NCBI GenBank assembly: GCA_029060545.1
Contig: JAIDTT010000017.1
Span: 1 to 44,603 of the forward strand
Direction of reading: 5' to 3'
Length of the DNA stretch: 44,603 nt
Source of the DNA: Paramuribaculum sp.
GTDB lineage: Bacteria > Bacteroidota > Bacteroidia > Bacteroidales > Muribaculaceae
In this document: positions 34,455-43,230 of the stretch, piece by piece
Layout: each line of letters opens with the position of its first letter
Position numbering within the stretch: position 1 is the stretch's first letter
Program-made: the position numbers and the translations under genes
Notes under the pieces: model-generated
Database searches by the model: none
Told to the model about the DNA's origin: nothing
The model's input: the letters and a program-made list of their open reading frames with translations, nothing else

Positions 34455-37400
34455 TTACTGGGGAAGGTTTCCTACCTCGGGATCCACGCCCCACTGCTGC
34501 TGGGCGAGACGGCGGTAGTTGTTGTAGCGCCACTGTGCGTTGGCCTTGGCTGCTTCGAAGAGCTGCTGTGCCTCGGCGGGGTACTGCTTGAATACGGATG
34601 CGTAGCGCACTTCGCCTTTGAGGAAGTCCTCAAACTTATCCCACTCGGGCTGCTTGCTGTCGAGCGAGAAGGGGTTCTTGCCTTCATCTTCGAGCGCGGG
34701 ATTGTAGCGCCAGAGCTGCCAGTAACCGCATTCTACGGCGCGGGCCTCTTCCTGCTGCGATTTGCCCATGCCGGCACGTATACCGTGGTTGATACAGGGT
34801 GCGTAGGCGATCACGATCGAGGGACCGTCGTAGGCTTCGGCCTCGCGGAGAGCCTTGAGGGTCTGAGCCTGATCGGCGCCCATGGCGATCTGTGCGGCGT
34901 ATACATATCCGTAGGTAGTGGCGATGAGGCCGAGGTCTTTCTTGCGGATGCGCTTGCCTGCGGCGGCAAACTTGGCGATGGCACCCATCGGGGTGGCCTT
35001 GGATGCCTGACCGCCGGTGTTGGAATATACCTCGGTGTCGACTACGAGCACGTTGACGTTCTTACCCGAAGCGAGCACGTGGTCGAGACCGCCGAAGCCG
35101 ATATCGTAGGCGGCGCCGTCGCCGGCGATGATCCACTGCGAACGCTTCACGATGAAGCCCTTGAGAGTGAGAATCTCACGGCATACGTCGCAGCCGCACT
35201 GCTCGCAGAGCGGGATGAGCTTGTCGGCTACCTCGCGGGTCACTTCGGCTGATTCGCGGTTGTCGAGCCACTGCTGAGCGAGTTCCTTGATCTCGGCGGA
35301 GCAGTCGGGGCAGGCGAGAGCCTTGGTCATGGTGTCGGCCAGACGGGTGCGCATCTTTTCGGTAGCGATGCTCATACCGAGACCGAATTCAGCGAAGTCC
35401 TCGAAGAGGGAGTTGGCCCATGCCGGACCGTGGCCCTTGGCGTTGACAGTGTAGGGGGTGGAGGGCACGGAGCCGGAGTAGATGGAGGAGCAGCCGGTGG
35501 CGTTGGCTACCATCTCATGGTCGCCGAAGAGCTGGGAGATGAGCTTCACGTAGGGTGTCTCGCCGCAGCCGGAGCAAGCGCCGGAGAACTCGAAGAGGGG
35601 AGTGGCGAACTGGGAGTTCTTCACGTTGAGTTTGGTGTCTACGAGATCCTGCTTGGAGGTGACTTCCTTCACGCAGTAGTCCCAGATCGGCTGCTTGTCG
35701 AGCTGTGTTTCGAGGGGCTTCATTTCGAGAGCCTTCACGCCCTTCTTGCCGGGACAAACGTCAACACAGTTGCCGCAGCCAAGGCAGTCGAGCACGTCAA
35801 CGCTCTGGATGAAGCGCATACCTGCGAATGTCTTGCCGATAGCGGGGAGAGTGGCGTCGGCAGCCACGGGTGCGCCTTCAAGTTCCTTCTCTGTGAGCAC
35901 GAAGGGACGGATGGCAGCGTGGGGGCAGACGTAGGCACACTTGTTGCACTGGATACAGTTTTCAAAATTCCATTCGGGAACGAAGGCTGCCACACCGCGC
36001 TTCTCGTAGGCGGCAGTGCCCTGATCCCATGTGCCGTCCTCGCGGCCGAGGAATGCCGATACCTTGAGGTCGTCGCCGGCCTGAGCATTGATGGGGCGTA
36101 CTACCTCGCGGATAAACTTGGGATCGGTGGTGTCGTGCTCCTCGACTACGGTGAGTTCGCTCCAAGCCTTATCTACGGGGAGCTGACGGTATTCACCGCC
36201 GCGGTCAACGGCCGCATAGTTCTTGTCTACTACGTCCTGACCCTTCTTGCCGTAGCTCTTTACGATGAATTTCTTCATCTGCTCTACGGCGAGATCCACG
36301 GGGATCACTTCAGTGATGCGGAAGAATGCGCTCTGGAGGATGGTGTTGGTGCGGTTGCCCAGACCGATCTCCTGAGCTATCTTGGTGGCATTGATATAAT
36401 ATACGGTGATGTTGTGGTCAGCGAAGTATTTCTTGACCTTGGCGGGGAGATTCTTGGCAAGTTCCTCACCTTCCCAGATGGTGTTGAGGAGGAATGTACC
36501 ACCGTCGCGCAGACCGCGTGTCACATCGTACATGTGGAGGTAGGCCTGTACGTGGCAGGCTACGAAGTTGGGGGTGTTGACGAGATATGTGCTGCGGATG
36601 GGCTCATCGCCGAAGCGGAGGTGCGAGCAGGTGAAGCCGCCCGACTTCTTGGAGTCGTAGGCGAAGTATGCCTGGCAGTATTTCTTGGTGTTGTCGCCGA
36701 TGATCTTCACGGAGTTCTTGTTGGCACCTACGGTACCGTCGGCACCGAGGCCGTAGAACTTGGCTTCGAAAGTCGACTCGCCGCTGAGCGCGATCTCCTC
36801 AACCGGGGGAAGGGAGAGGAAGGTGACGTCGTCGACGATACCCACGGTGAATTTGTCCTTGGGTTCGGGGAGGGCGAGATTGTCGAATACGGAGATGATC
36901 TGGGCGGGTGTGGTGTCCTTCGATGCCAGACCGTAGCGGCCCGATACGATGCGGGGTGCATCGGGACGTCCGTAGAAGCATTCGGCTACGTCGAGATAGA
37001 GGGGCTCGCCGTTGGCGCCGGGCTCTTTGGTGCGGTCGAGCACTGCGATGGTCTTGGCGGTGGCGGGCACGGCCTTGAGCAGGTGCTTGGCAGAGAATGG
37101 ACGGTAGAGGTGAACGGATACCATACCTACTTTCTCACCCTTGGCCATGAGGTAGTCGATGGCTTCCTGGGCGGCCTGGGTCACGGAGCCCATGGCGATG
37201 ATCACGCGCTCGGCTTCGGGGTGGCCGTAGTAGTTGAAGAGGTGGTATTCGCGGCCGGTGATCTTGGAGATCTCAGCCATATAGTCTTCTACGATTTCGG
37301 GAACGCGTTCGTAGTACTTGTTGCATGATTCGCGGTGCTGGAAGAATACGTCGCCGTTTTCGGCCATGCCGCGGGCTACGGGCGATTCGGGAGTGAGGGC

Positions 37401-38024
37401 GCGCTTGCGGAAGTCGGCGAGAGCCTCACGGTCGAGCAGGGGAGCGAGATCGTCCTGATCCATAGCTTCGATCTTCTGGATCTCGTGGGAGGTGCGGAAT
37501 CCGTCGAAGAAGTTGACGAAGGGCACACGGCTCTTGATGGTGGAGAGGTGGGCTACACCGGCCAGATCCATCACTTCCTGTACGGAGCCTTCAGCCAGCA
37601 TGGCGAAGCCTGTCTGGCGCACGGACATCACGTCCTGATGGTCGCCGAAGATGCTCAGGGCGTGGCTGGCGAGCGTACGGGCTGATACGTGGAACACGCA
37701 GGGGAGGAGCTCACCGGCGATCTTGTACATATTGGGGATCATCAGCAGCAGGCCCTGCGAAGCGGTGTAGGTAGTGGTGAGGGCACCGGCCTGAAGAGAG
37801 CCGTGAACTGCGCCTGCGGCACCGCCTTCGCTCTGCATCTCCTGCACGAGCACGGTTTCGCCAAAGATGTTTTTACGGCCGGCGGCAGCCCATTCGTCGA
37901 CATACTCCGCCATGGTCGACGACGGAGTGATGGGGTAGATGGCTGCAACTTCCGAGAACATGTAAGATACGTGAGCTGCGGCCTGGTTGCCGTCGCACGT
38001 CAAGAATTGTTTTTCTTTACTCAT
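34455..38024 (-). CDS. nifJ: Pyruvate:ferredoxin (flavodoxin) oxidoreductase
   Basis: A 1189-residue single-chain PFOR. It turns pyruvate and CoA into acetyl-CoA and CO2 while reducing ferredoxin, the main anaerobic pyruvate exit. Start FLTCDGNQAAAHVSYMFSE with YPITPSSTMAEYVDEW (pyruvate and TPP half). Two ferredoxin-type clusters follow: CIQCNKCAYVCPHAA and CLGCGNCVDVCPG. Then CSGCGETPYVK with ATGCSSIYSGS ligates the third cluster, and the cofactor loop GDGAAYDIGFGGLDHVL with SNTGGQASKATP binds TPP. Length is normal and nothing is broken. Heavy codon bias indicates high expression. It is transcribed alone from overlapping divergent promoters shared with bioB. Confidence 0.97.
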   Translation of the reverse strand: MSKEKQFLTCDGNQAAAHVSYMFSEVAAIYPITPSSTMAEYVDEWAAAGRKNIFGETVLVQEMQSEGGAAGAVHGSLQAGALTTTYTASQGLLLMIPNMYKIAGELLPCVFHVSARTLASHALSIFGDHQDVMSVRQTGFAMLAEGSVQEVMDLAGVAHLSTIKSRVPFVNFFDGFRTSHEIQKIEAMDQDDLAPLLDREALADFRKRALTPESPVARGMAENGDVFFQHRESCNKYYERVPEIVEDYMAEISKITGREYHLFNYYGHPEAERVIIAMGSVTQAAQEAIDYLMAKGEKVGMVSVHLYRPFSAKHLLKAVPATAKTIAVLDRTKEPGANGEPLYLDVAECFYGRPDAPRIVSGRYGLASKDTTPAQIISVFDNLALPEPKDKFTVGIVDDVTFLSLPPVEEIALSGESTFEAKFYGLGADGTVGANKNSVKIIGDNTKKYCQAYFAYDSKKSGGFTCSHLRFGDEPIRSTYLVNTPNFVACHVQAYLHMYDVTRGLRDGGTFLLNTIWEGEELAKNLPAKVKKYFADHNITVYYINATKIAQEIGLGNRTNTILQSAFFRITEVIPVDLAVEQMKKFIVKSYGKKGQDVVDKNYAAVDRGGEYRQLPVDKAWSELTVVEEHDTTDPKFIREVVRPINAQAGDDLKVSAFLGREDGTWDQGTAAYEKRGVAAFVPEWNFENCIQCNKCAYVCPHAAIRPFVLTEKELEGAPVAADATLPAIGKTFAGMRFIQSVDVLDCLGCGNCVDVCPGKKGVKALEMKPLETQLDKQPIWDYCVKEVTSKQDLVDTKLNVKNSQFATPLFEFSGACSGCGETPYVKLISQLFGDHEMVANATGCSSIYSGSVPSTPYTVNAKGHGPAWANSLFEDFAEFGLGMSIATEKMRTRLADTMTKALACPDCSAEIKELAQQWLDNRESAEVTREVADKLIPLCEQCGCDVCREILTLKGFIVKRSQWIIAGDGAAYDIGFGGLDHVLASGKNVNVLVVDTEVYSNTGGQASKATPMGAIAKFAAAGKRIRKKDLGLIATTYGYVYAAQIAMGADQAQTLKALREAEAYDGPSIVIAYAPCINHGIRAGMGKSQQEEARAVECGYWQLWRYNPALEDEGKNPFSLDSKQPEWDKFEDFLKGEVRYASVFKQYPAEAQQLFEAAKANAQWRYNNYRRLAQQQWGVDPEVGNLPQ

Positions 38025-38116
38025 AAGTTTCGGTTATTGTATGGATTCTCTAAGATTAATAGTCGGAATTACAATGCGATGCGACCGGGGGTGAAAGAAT
38101 TGGCCGCTTTTCACGG

Positions 38117-38149
38117 CAAAGATAATGAAAAATAAGTAATTTTGTCCAA
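38117..38149. promoter_or_regulatory. Overlapping divergent promoters of PFOR and bioB
   Basis: On -, TATCTTTG (38117-38124), with TTGG at 38146-38149 about 21 bases upstream, faces PFOR. On +, TAATTTTG (38137-38144) faces bioB, 35 bases before its ATG. The two promoters share the same 33 bases, so their use is probably mutually exclusive. Confidence 0.6.
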
Positions 38150-38179
38150 TCCAAACTCTCATAATTCCACTATTTGGCA

Positions 38180-39145
38180 ATGGATATCCGCATACTTAAA
38201 GAAAAAATACTTGCCGGGCGGCAGATCGAAGCCTCCGAGGCACTTGTGCTGGCCCGGCTCGATGCCGCAGAACAGAAGGAATTGCGTGAGGCGGCCGCAG
38301 AGATCACTGCTCACTTCCACTCCCGCAAATTCGACACCTGCTCGATAGTCAATGCCCGCTCCGGCCGCTGCTCCGAAAACTGCAAGTGGTGCGCACAGTC
38401 GGCCCATTACTCCACCGGAGTAAAGGAATATGAACTTGTGGACCATGACACCTGCATCGATCTGGCACTCTATAACCGCAGTCAGGGCGTGGGGCGATTC
38501 TCATTCGTCACCAGCGGCCGCCGTCTGGGCGGCAAGGCTTTCAGCACGCTGCTCGACTATTACCGCGAGCTCAACGACCGCCATTCGATCTATCTTTGCG
38601 CTTCGATGGGTCTGCTCGACGAGGAGCAGTTGCGTCAACTCCGTGAGGCCGGTGTGAAGCGGTATCATTGCAATCTGGAGACGGCGCCCTCTCATTTCCC
38701 CTCGCTCTGCTCCACCCACTCGATCGACGACAAGATGGCCACAATCCGCGCCGCCCGCGCCGCCGGACTGGAGATATGCAGCGGCGGTATCATCGGCATG
38801 GGTGAAACGATGGAGCAGCGTGCCGAATTCGCACTGAAACTGCGCGAGGCCGACCCCGTGTCGATTCCGATCAACATACTTCATCCCATACCCGGCACTC
38901 CGCTCGCCGATGCTCCGGCTCTCACGCCCGATGAGGTGCTCACTACGGTAGCGATATTCCGCATGGTGCATCCGCGGGTAGTACTCCGCTTTGCAGGCGG
39001 TCGTGACCGGCTCGACGTCGACACGCAGAAGGAGGCTATCCGCATCGGCATCAACGGCTCGATAATAGGCGATTTACTCACTACCATCGGCTCACGTATA
39101 GCCGAGGACAAACAGATGGTGGCTGACTGTGGAATGGAATTCTGA
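38180..39145 (+). CDS. bioB: Biotin synthase
   Basis: A 321-residue radical SAM enzyme that inserts sulfur into dethiobiotin, the last step of biotin synthesis. The SAM cluster motif is GRCSENCKWC with Cys64, Cys68 and Cys71. Downstream are the family pattern FDTCSIVNARSG, SHFPSLCSTHS and SGGIIGMGET, and the C-terminal LRFAGGRD motif with the Arg that binds the second, sulfur-donating 2Fe-2S cluster. The ATG at 38180 is chosen over a TTG six bases earlier. The last 17 bases overlap the ThiF-like gene. Other biotin genes are not in view, so the pathway must be completed elsewhere or from scavenged dethiobiotin. It depends on cluster assembly, provided by Suf nearby. Confidence 0.95.
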   Translation: MDIRILKEKILAGRQIEASEALVLARLDAAEQKELREAAAEITAHFHSRKFDTCSIVNARSGRCSENCKWCAQSAHYSTGVKEYELVDHDTCIDLALYNRSQGVGRFSFVTSGRRLGGKAFSTLLDYYRELNDRHSIYLCASMGLLDEEQLRQLREAGVKRYHCNLETAPSHFPSLCSTHSIDDKMATIRAARAAGLEICSGGIIGMGETMEQRAEFALKLREADPVSIPINILHPIPGTPLADAPALTPDEVLTTVAIFRMVHPRVVLRFAGGRDRLDVDTQKEAIRIGINGSIIGDLLTTIGSRIAEDKQMVADCGMEF

Positions 39146-39833
39146 ACGATACCGCGGTCACACCGCCCTGTGTGAGATCGACCTGCCCGGACAGAAGAGA
39201 ATAGCAGCAGCTACGGTGGCCGTGGTCGGTGCCGGCGGCCTCGGCTCTGCGGCTCTGATATATCTTGCGGCGGCCGGTGTAGGCACTCTGCGCATTATAG
39301 ATCCCGACATTGTGAGCAAGAGCAATCTGCAGCGTCAGGTGATACACTCTACCGCCGATCTCGGACGGCTCAAAGCTGACTCTGCGGCCGACACCGTCAG
39401 TTCGCTCAATCCCGACGTGAAGGTGGAGAGTTATCCCGAGCGGCTGACGGCTGAAAATGCTCCGCGGCTGCTCGATGGCGTCACGGTGATGCTCGACTGC
39501 ACCGACAATTTCGCCGGCCGTATGCTCCTCGACGATATGAGCGGACGGCTTGGCATCCCCTACGTCTACGGCGCTGTGTCGCGCTTCTCCGGCCATGTGT
39601 TCACGCGCATAGGTGATTCGGCGGGATTCCGCCGTATCTTCGGGTCTGAGCAAACGGAGCCTGACTGCGACTGCGCCGCCAACGGGGTGCTTAATACACT
39701 CGTCGGCACCGTCGGCACTCTTCAGGCCACAGAGGCGCTGAAGGTGATAGCCGGCACGGGCGATCCGCTCGTAAACCGTCTGTTGGTGCTCGATCTTCTT
39801 ACTATGGAATTCAGCACTCTGCGCTTAGGATAG
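39129..39833 (+). CDS. ThiF/MoeB/HesA-family adenylyltransferase
   Basis: A 234-residue E1-like enzyme that uses ATP to adenylate the C-terminus of a small sulfur-carrier protein. It has the nucleotide loop VAVVGAGGLGSAALIYLAAA (34-40 GAGGLGS), the acidic and Arg finger motif DIVSKSNLQRQV, and DCTDNFAGRMLL. The NGVLNTLVGTVGTLQATEAL helix is typical, but the CxxC pairs that bind zinc in many relatives are only partly seen (DCDC). It starts at GTG, 17 bases inside bioB, so the two are coupled. Its carrier could be ThiS or MoaD; neither is in the window. Its stop overlaps the sufS stop by nine bases. Confidence 0.82.
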   Translation: MEWNSERYRGHTALCEIDLPGQKRIAAATVAVVGAGGLGSAALIYLAAAGVGTLRIIDPDIVSKSNLQRQVIHSTADLGRLKADSAADTVSSLNPDVKVESYPERLTAENAPRLLDGVTVMLDCTDNFAGRMLLDDMSGRLGIPYVYGAVSRFSGHVFTRIGDSAGFRRIFGSEQTEPDCDCAANGVLNTLVGTVGTLQATEALKVIAGTGDPLVNRLLVLDLLTMEFSTLRLG

Positions 39834-41063
39834 CATCGGAGCTATGCGTCGGAGGGCTGCGATGAATGCGTCGGCTTCCTCTACGGTATTGTAGAGGGCG
39901 AAGGAGGCGCGCACGGTGCCTTCCACTCCGAGTGCATGCATCAGAGGCTGGGCGCAGTGGTGGCCGGTGCGCACGGCAATGCCGAGTTTGTCGAGAAGCA
40001 GTCCGGTATCATAGTGGTGGGCGTTGCCGATAAGGAATGAGATGATCGCTTCCTTGCCCGGTGCGGTACCGAATATCCGCATGCCGGGTATCTCCATCAT
40101 GCGCGGCGTGAGATAGTCGAGCAGCATCTTCTCGTGGGCGGCCACGGCGTCGATGCCGGCGTCGCACAGGAAGTCGACGGCGGTATGCAGGGCGGCTATG
40201 CCTACATAGTCGGGTGTGCCGGCCTCGAACTTGAAGGGGAGATCGGCATAAGTGGTGTGCTCGAAGGTGACATGGCTTATCATCTCGCCACCGCCCTGGT
40301 AGGGGGGCATCTTTTCAAGCAGCGAACGGCGTCCGTAGAGCACTCCGACGCCTGTCGGCCCGTACATCTTGTGGGAGGAGAATACGTAGAGGTCGGCATC
40401 GAGAGCGCTGACGTCGATATGGCGGTGGGCGATAGCCTGAGCGCCGTCGATCAGAGCCACGGCTCCGGCATCGTGGGCGAGGCGGATTATCTCACCGATG
40501 GGGTTGACGGTGCCGAGCACGTTGGATACGTGGGTGATGGCTACTACCCGTGTACGCTCGTTGAGCAACCGGCGGTATTGCTCCATATCGAGCGAGCCGT
40601 CGGGGAGCATACCCACTACCCGGATCACTATGCCGCGGCGCTCGCGCAGCAGTTGCCACGGCACGATGTTGGCGTGGTGCTCCATAACCGAGAGTATCAC
40701 TTCGTCGCCTTCGGAGAGCAGGCTGCCGTAGCTCGACGCCACAAGGTTGATGGCTTCGGTGGTGCCGCGTGTGAAGATCACCTCCTGAGTGGACTCGGCT
40801 CCGATGAAGCGGCGCACTCGCTCACGGGTGGCCTCCATCATCACAGTGGCTTCCTGAGAGAGGGTGTGGACGCCGCGGTGCACATTCGCCTTGTGGTGGA
40901 GGTACACATCATCTATCGCGTCGATTACCTGCCGCGGTGTCTGAGTCGAGGCTGTGTTGTCGAGATACACGAGCGGATGATTGTAGATGCTGCGCTCCAG
41001 GATTGGGAACATGCTGCGGTAGCGCGCTACGTCGAAGGCGGAGGTGTCGGAGGCCGGGATCAT
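39825..41063 (-). CDS. sufS: Cysteine desulfurase SufS
   Basis: A 412-residue PLP enzyme that takes sulfur from cysteine as persulfide for cluster assembly. Motifs: HPLVYLDNTASTQTP, HHKANVHRGVHTLSQEAT (SufS-type), VILSVMEHHANIVPWQ, VVAITHVSNVLGTVNPI, the PLP Lys in VFSSHKMYGPTGVGVLYG, and the persulfide Cys in VRTGHHCAQPLM. The ATG at 41063 overlaps the sufD stop by four bases (ATGA), so this is the last gene of the suf operon. Longer frames upstream only shadow sufD. It ends inside the end of the convergent ThiF-like gene. Confidence 0.95.
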   Translation of the reverse strand: MIPASDTSAFDVARYRSMFPILERSIYNHPLVYLDNTASTQTPRQVIDAIDDVYLHHKANVHRGVHTLSQEATVMMEATRERVRRFIGAESTQEVIFTRGTTEAINLVASSYGSLLSEGDEVILSVMEHHANIVPWQLLRERRGIVIRVVGMLPDGSLDMEQYRRLLNERTRVVAITHVSNVLGTVNPIGEIIRLAHDAGAVALIDGAQAIAHRHIDVSALDADLYVFSSHKMYGPTGVGVLYGRRSLLEKMPPYQGGGEMISHVTFEHTTYADLPFKFEAGTPDYVGIAALHTAVDFLCDAGIDAVAAHEKMLLDYLTPRMMEIPGMRIFGTAPGKEAIISFLIGNAHHYDTGLLLDKLGIAVRTGHHCAQPLMHALGVEGTVRASFALYNTVEEADAFIAALRRIAPMLS

Positions 41064-42433
41064 TGCTGAGGGGTGAAGTGTTCGTTGCAGTTGGGCATAC
41101 AGCCTTCGGTGCATCCGGAGGCGTGGCGGGCGGTGAAGCGGCGCTCTACGAGGTGGCGCAGGCGGTCGCGGAGTCCCTCGATGCGCACGGTATCGATCAC
41201 GTCGGCCATGAATGCCTGCATGAGCATGTGGCGCGCTTCGGCTTCGGGAATGCCTCGGGTCTGCATATAGAAGAGGGCTTCGGAGTCGAGCTGACCGGTG
41301 GTGGCGCCGTGGGAGCACTTTACATCGTCGGTATATATCTCAAGCTGGGGCTTGGTGTGCATACGTGCCGTAGAGGAGGCGAGTATGTTGCGGTTGGTCT
41401 GAAATGCATCGGTGTAGGGAGCTTTGGCCGATACGAGTATACGGCCGGAGAAGGTTCCGCGGGCTTCGTCGTCGAGCACATACTTGAAGTGCTGGCGGCT
41501 TGATGTGTGAGGCGCGAGGTGACGCAGCACGATATTATTGTCGACAGTCTGGCGGCCAGATGCGATAGCCATTGAGGCGAGTTGGGCGGAGGCTTCGGCA
41601 CCGGACAGGTCGATGGAGAAATTATTGCGCGTGGTGCCGCAGGTGAGTGTGGCTTCAGTGAAATGGAAGTCGGAGCGTTCGGCCTGGCGCACGTAGATGT
41701 TGGCGTGGCGGGCTGTCAGCGCCGACGACTCTTCGATGTGGCACACGTCGAGGCGCGCATCCTCGGCCACAATTATTTCGGTGACGTTGGCGTCGAGATA
41801 GTGCGTTGAATTATCCTGAGTGTGGTCGCAGATCAGAATTTCGGCCGATGAGCCGCGCTCGGCTACGATGAGCACGCGGCGCGGGGCGAGCAGCGATGTT
41901 GGAGCCGAAAAGATGTTGACGAGCTGCAGGGGCTTTTCGAGGCGCACCCCTTCGGCTATGTGGATCAGCACGCCGTCCTGGCATAGCAGGGTGTTGAGGG
42001 CTGTGGCCGGATCTGAGAGGTCGGCGGCGGAGCCATAGGCGCGCTCCACGAGCTGCGGCATCTCAATGGCCGCGCGGCGGAGTGACAGGAAGCTGACACC
42101 CTGCGGACAATTGTCGCGCAGCGTGCGCGATGGCGCGAATGTGTCGTTGACCACTACTCCGAGCAGTGTCGACATATTGGGCACACCGCATCGGAAGGTT
42201 CTGGCGGTGTCGGCGGGGAATGCAAGTCGGCTGAGGTTGAGTCCGTAGTCGAATGCATAGATGTCGGCCGGCGAGGTGTGTACATAGTTCTCGTCGCCGT
42301 GTGCCGGGAGCGTGGCGCTGCTGAGCACTTCATAGGCCTCGGGGCGAAGCCGGTTGAGAAGCGGAGCGCTGTGGGCGTCGATCAAGTCCCGCTCTCCGGT
42401 GTAGATATCGAGATATTGCTGTAGACTGTTCAT
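41060..42433 (-). CDS. sufD: Fe-S assembly scaffold subunit SufD
   Basis: A 457-residue SufD, partner of SufB in the SufBC2D scaffold on which clusters form. It shows the right-handed beta-helix pattern and the conserved C-terminal region: NNFSIDLSGAEASAQLASMA, NNIVLRHLAPHTSSRQHFKYVLDDEARGTFSGRI, KAPYTDAFQTNRNILAS, and CSHGATTGQLDSEALFYMQTRG with the family His. A Cys-rich tail (ASGCTEGCMPNCNEHF) is an unusual extra that could bind metal. The start follows sufC by 11 bases. Confidence 0.92.
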   Translation of the reverse strand: MNSLQQYLDIYTGERDLIDAHSAPLLNRLRPEAYEVLSSATLPAHGDENYVHTSPADIYAFDYGLNLSRLAFPADTARTFRCGVPNMSTLLGVVVNDTFAPSRTLRDNCPQGVSFLSLRRAAIEMPQLVERAYGSAADLSDPATALNTLLCQDGVLIHIAEGVRLEKPLQLVNIFSAPTSLLAPRRVLIVAERGSSAEILICDHTQDNSTHYLDANVTEIIVAEDARLDVCHIEESSALTARHANIYVRQAERSDFHFTEATLTCGTTRNNFSIDLSGAEASAQLASMAIASGRQTVDNNIVLRHLAPHTSSRQHFKYVLDDEARGTFSGRILVSAKAPYTDAFQTNRNILASSTARMHTKPQLEIYTDDVKCSHGATTGQLDSEALFYMQTRGIPEAEARHMLMQAFMADVIDTVRIEGLRDRLRHLVERRFTARHASGCTEGCMPNCNEHFTPQQ

Positions 42434-42444
42434 CGCCGTGGGTC

Positions 42445-43197
42445 TTAGTCTTTAAGCCAGTCGTAGCCGCGTTCTTCGAGTTCGAGTGCGAGTTCGGGAC
42501 CTCCGGTGCGCACGATGCGACCCTTGTAGAGTACGTGGACGAAGTCGGGCTTGATATAGTCGAGCAGACGCTGGTAATGTGTGATCACGATGGTGGCGTT
42601 GCGGTCGGTGCGGAGTTTGTTGACACCGCCCGACACGATGCGCAGCGCGTCGATGTCGAGACCTGAATCAGTCTCGTCGAGAATCGACAGACGGGGTTCG
42701 AGCACGGCCATCTGGAATATCTCGTTGCGCTTCTTCTCGCCGCCGGAGAATCCTTCGTTGACGGAGCGCGAGGCGAGCTTGTTGTCGAGTTCGACGATGG
42801 CGCGCTTCTGGCGCATCAGCTTCAGAAAGTCGGTGGCGCTCATAGGCTCCTCGCCGAAATACTTGCGCTTTGCGTTGAGTGCGGCGCGCATGAAGTTGAC
42901 CATCGACACTCCGGGTATCTCCACCGGGTACTGGAAGGAGAGAAACAGACCTTCGTGGCTACGGTCCTCGGGGGAGAGGGCGAGCAGATCGCGGCCACCG
43001 AGGGTGGCGGTGCCTTCGGTGACGGTGAAGGCCGGATTGCCGGCGAGTACCTCGCTCAGTGTGCTCTTGCCCGAGCCGTTGGGACCCATTATGGCGTGTA
43101 CTTCCCCCTCACGCACGGTGAGGTCGATGCCTTTGAGTATCTCCTTGCCTTCGATGCCGGCGTGGAGGTTGCTGACTTGTAGGAGTATATCTTTCAT
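42445..43197 (-). CDS. sufC: Fe-S assembly ATPase SufC
   Basis: A 250-residue ABC-type ATPase that drives the SufBCD scaffold. Walker A is GPNGSGKST, the ABC signature is GFSGGEKKR, Walker B with the switch residues is LSILDETDSGLDIDAL, and the Q-loop lies in LSFQYPVEIPGV. It has no membrane partner in view, as expected for this soluble ABC protein. It is 33 bases after sufB and 11 before sufD. Confidence 0.96.
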   Translation of the reverse strand: MKDILLQVSNLHAGIEGKEILKGIDLTVREGEVHAIMGPNGSGKSTLSEVLAGNPAFTVTEGTATLGGRDLLALSPEDRSHEGLFLSFQYPVEIPGVSMVNFMRAALNAKRKYFGEEPMSATDFLKLMRQKRAIVELDNKLASRSVNEGFSGGEKKRNEIFQMAVLEPRLSILDETDSGLDIDALRIVSGGVNKLRTDRNATIVITHYQRLLDYIKPDFVHVLYKGRIVRTGGPELALELEERGYDWLKD

Positions 43198-43230
43198 TGT
43201 GGTAATTATTTTCCGGGTTAATGGGTGGAA

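Noticed and set aside
35430-37328. 632-codon open frame on + opposite the PFOR gene
   Set aside because: It lies antisense to a clear PFOR, and its product is a low-complexity Gly/Val/Glu mix. The strong codon bias of PFOR removes stops from this frame.
39825-41318. SufS extended upstream to 41318
   Set aside because: The extra 85 residues are Arg/His/Pro-rich out-of-frame sufD sequence; the family start is MIPASD at 41063.
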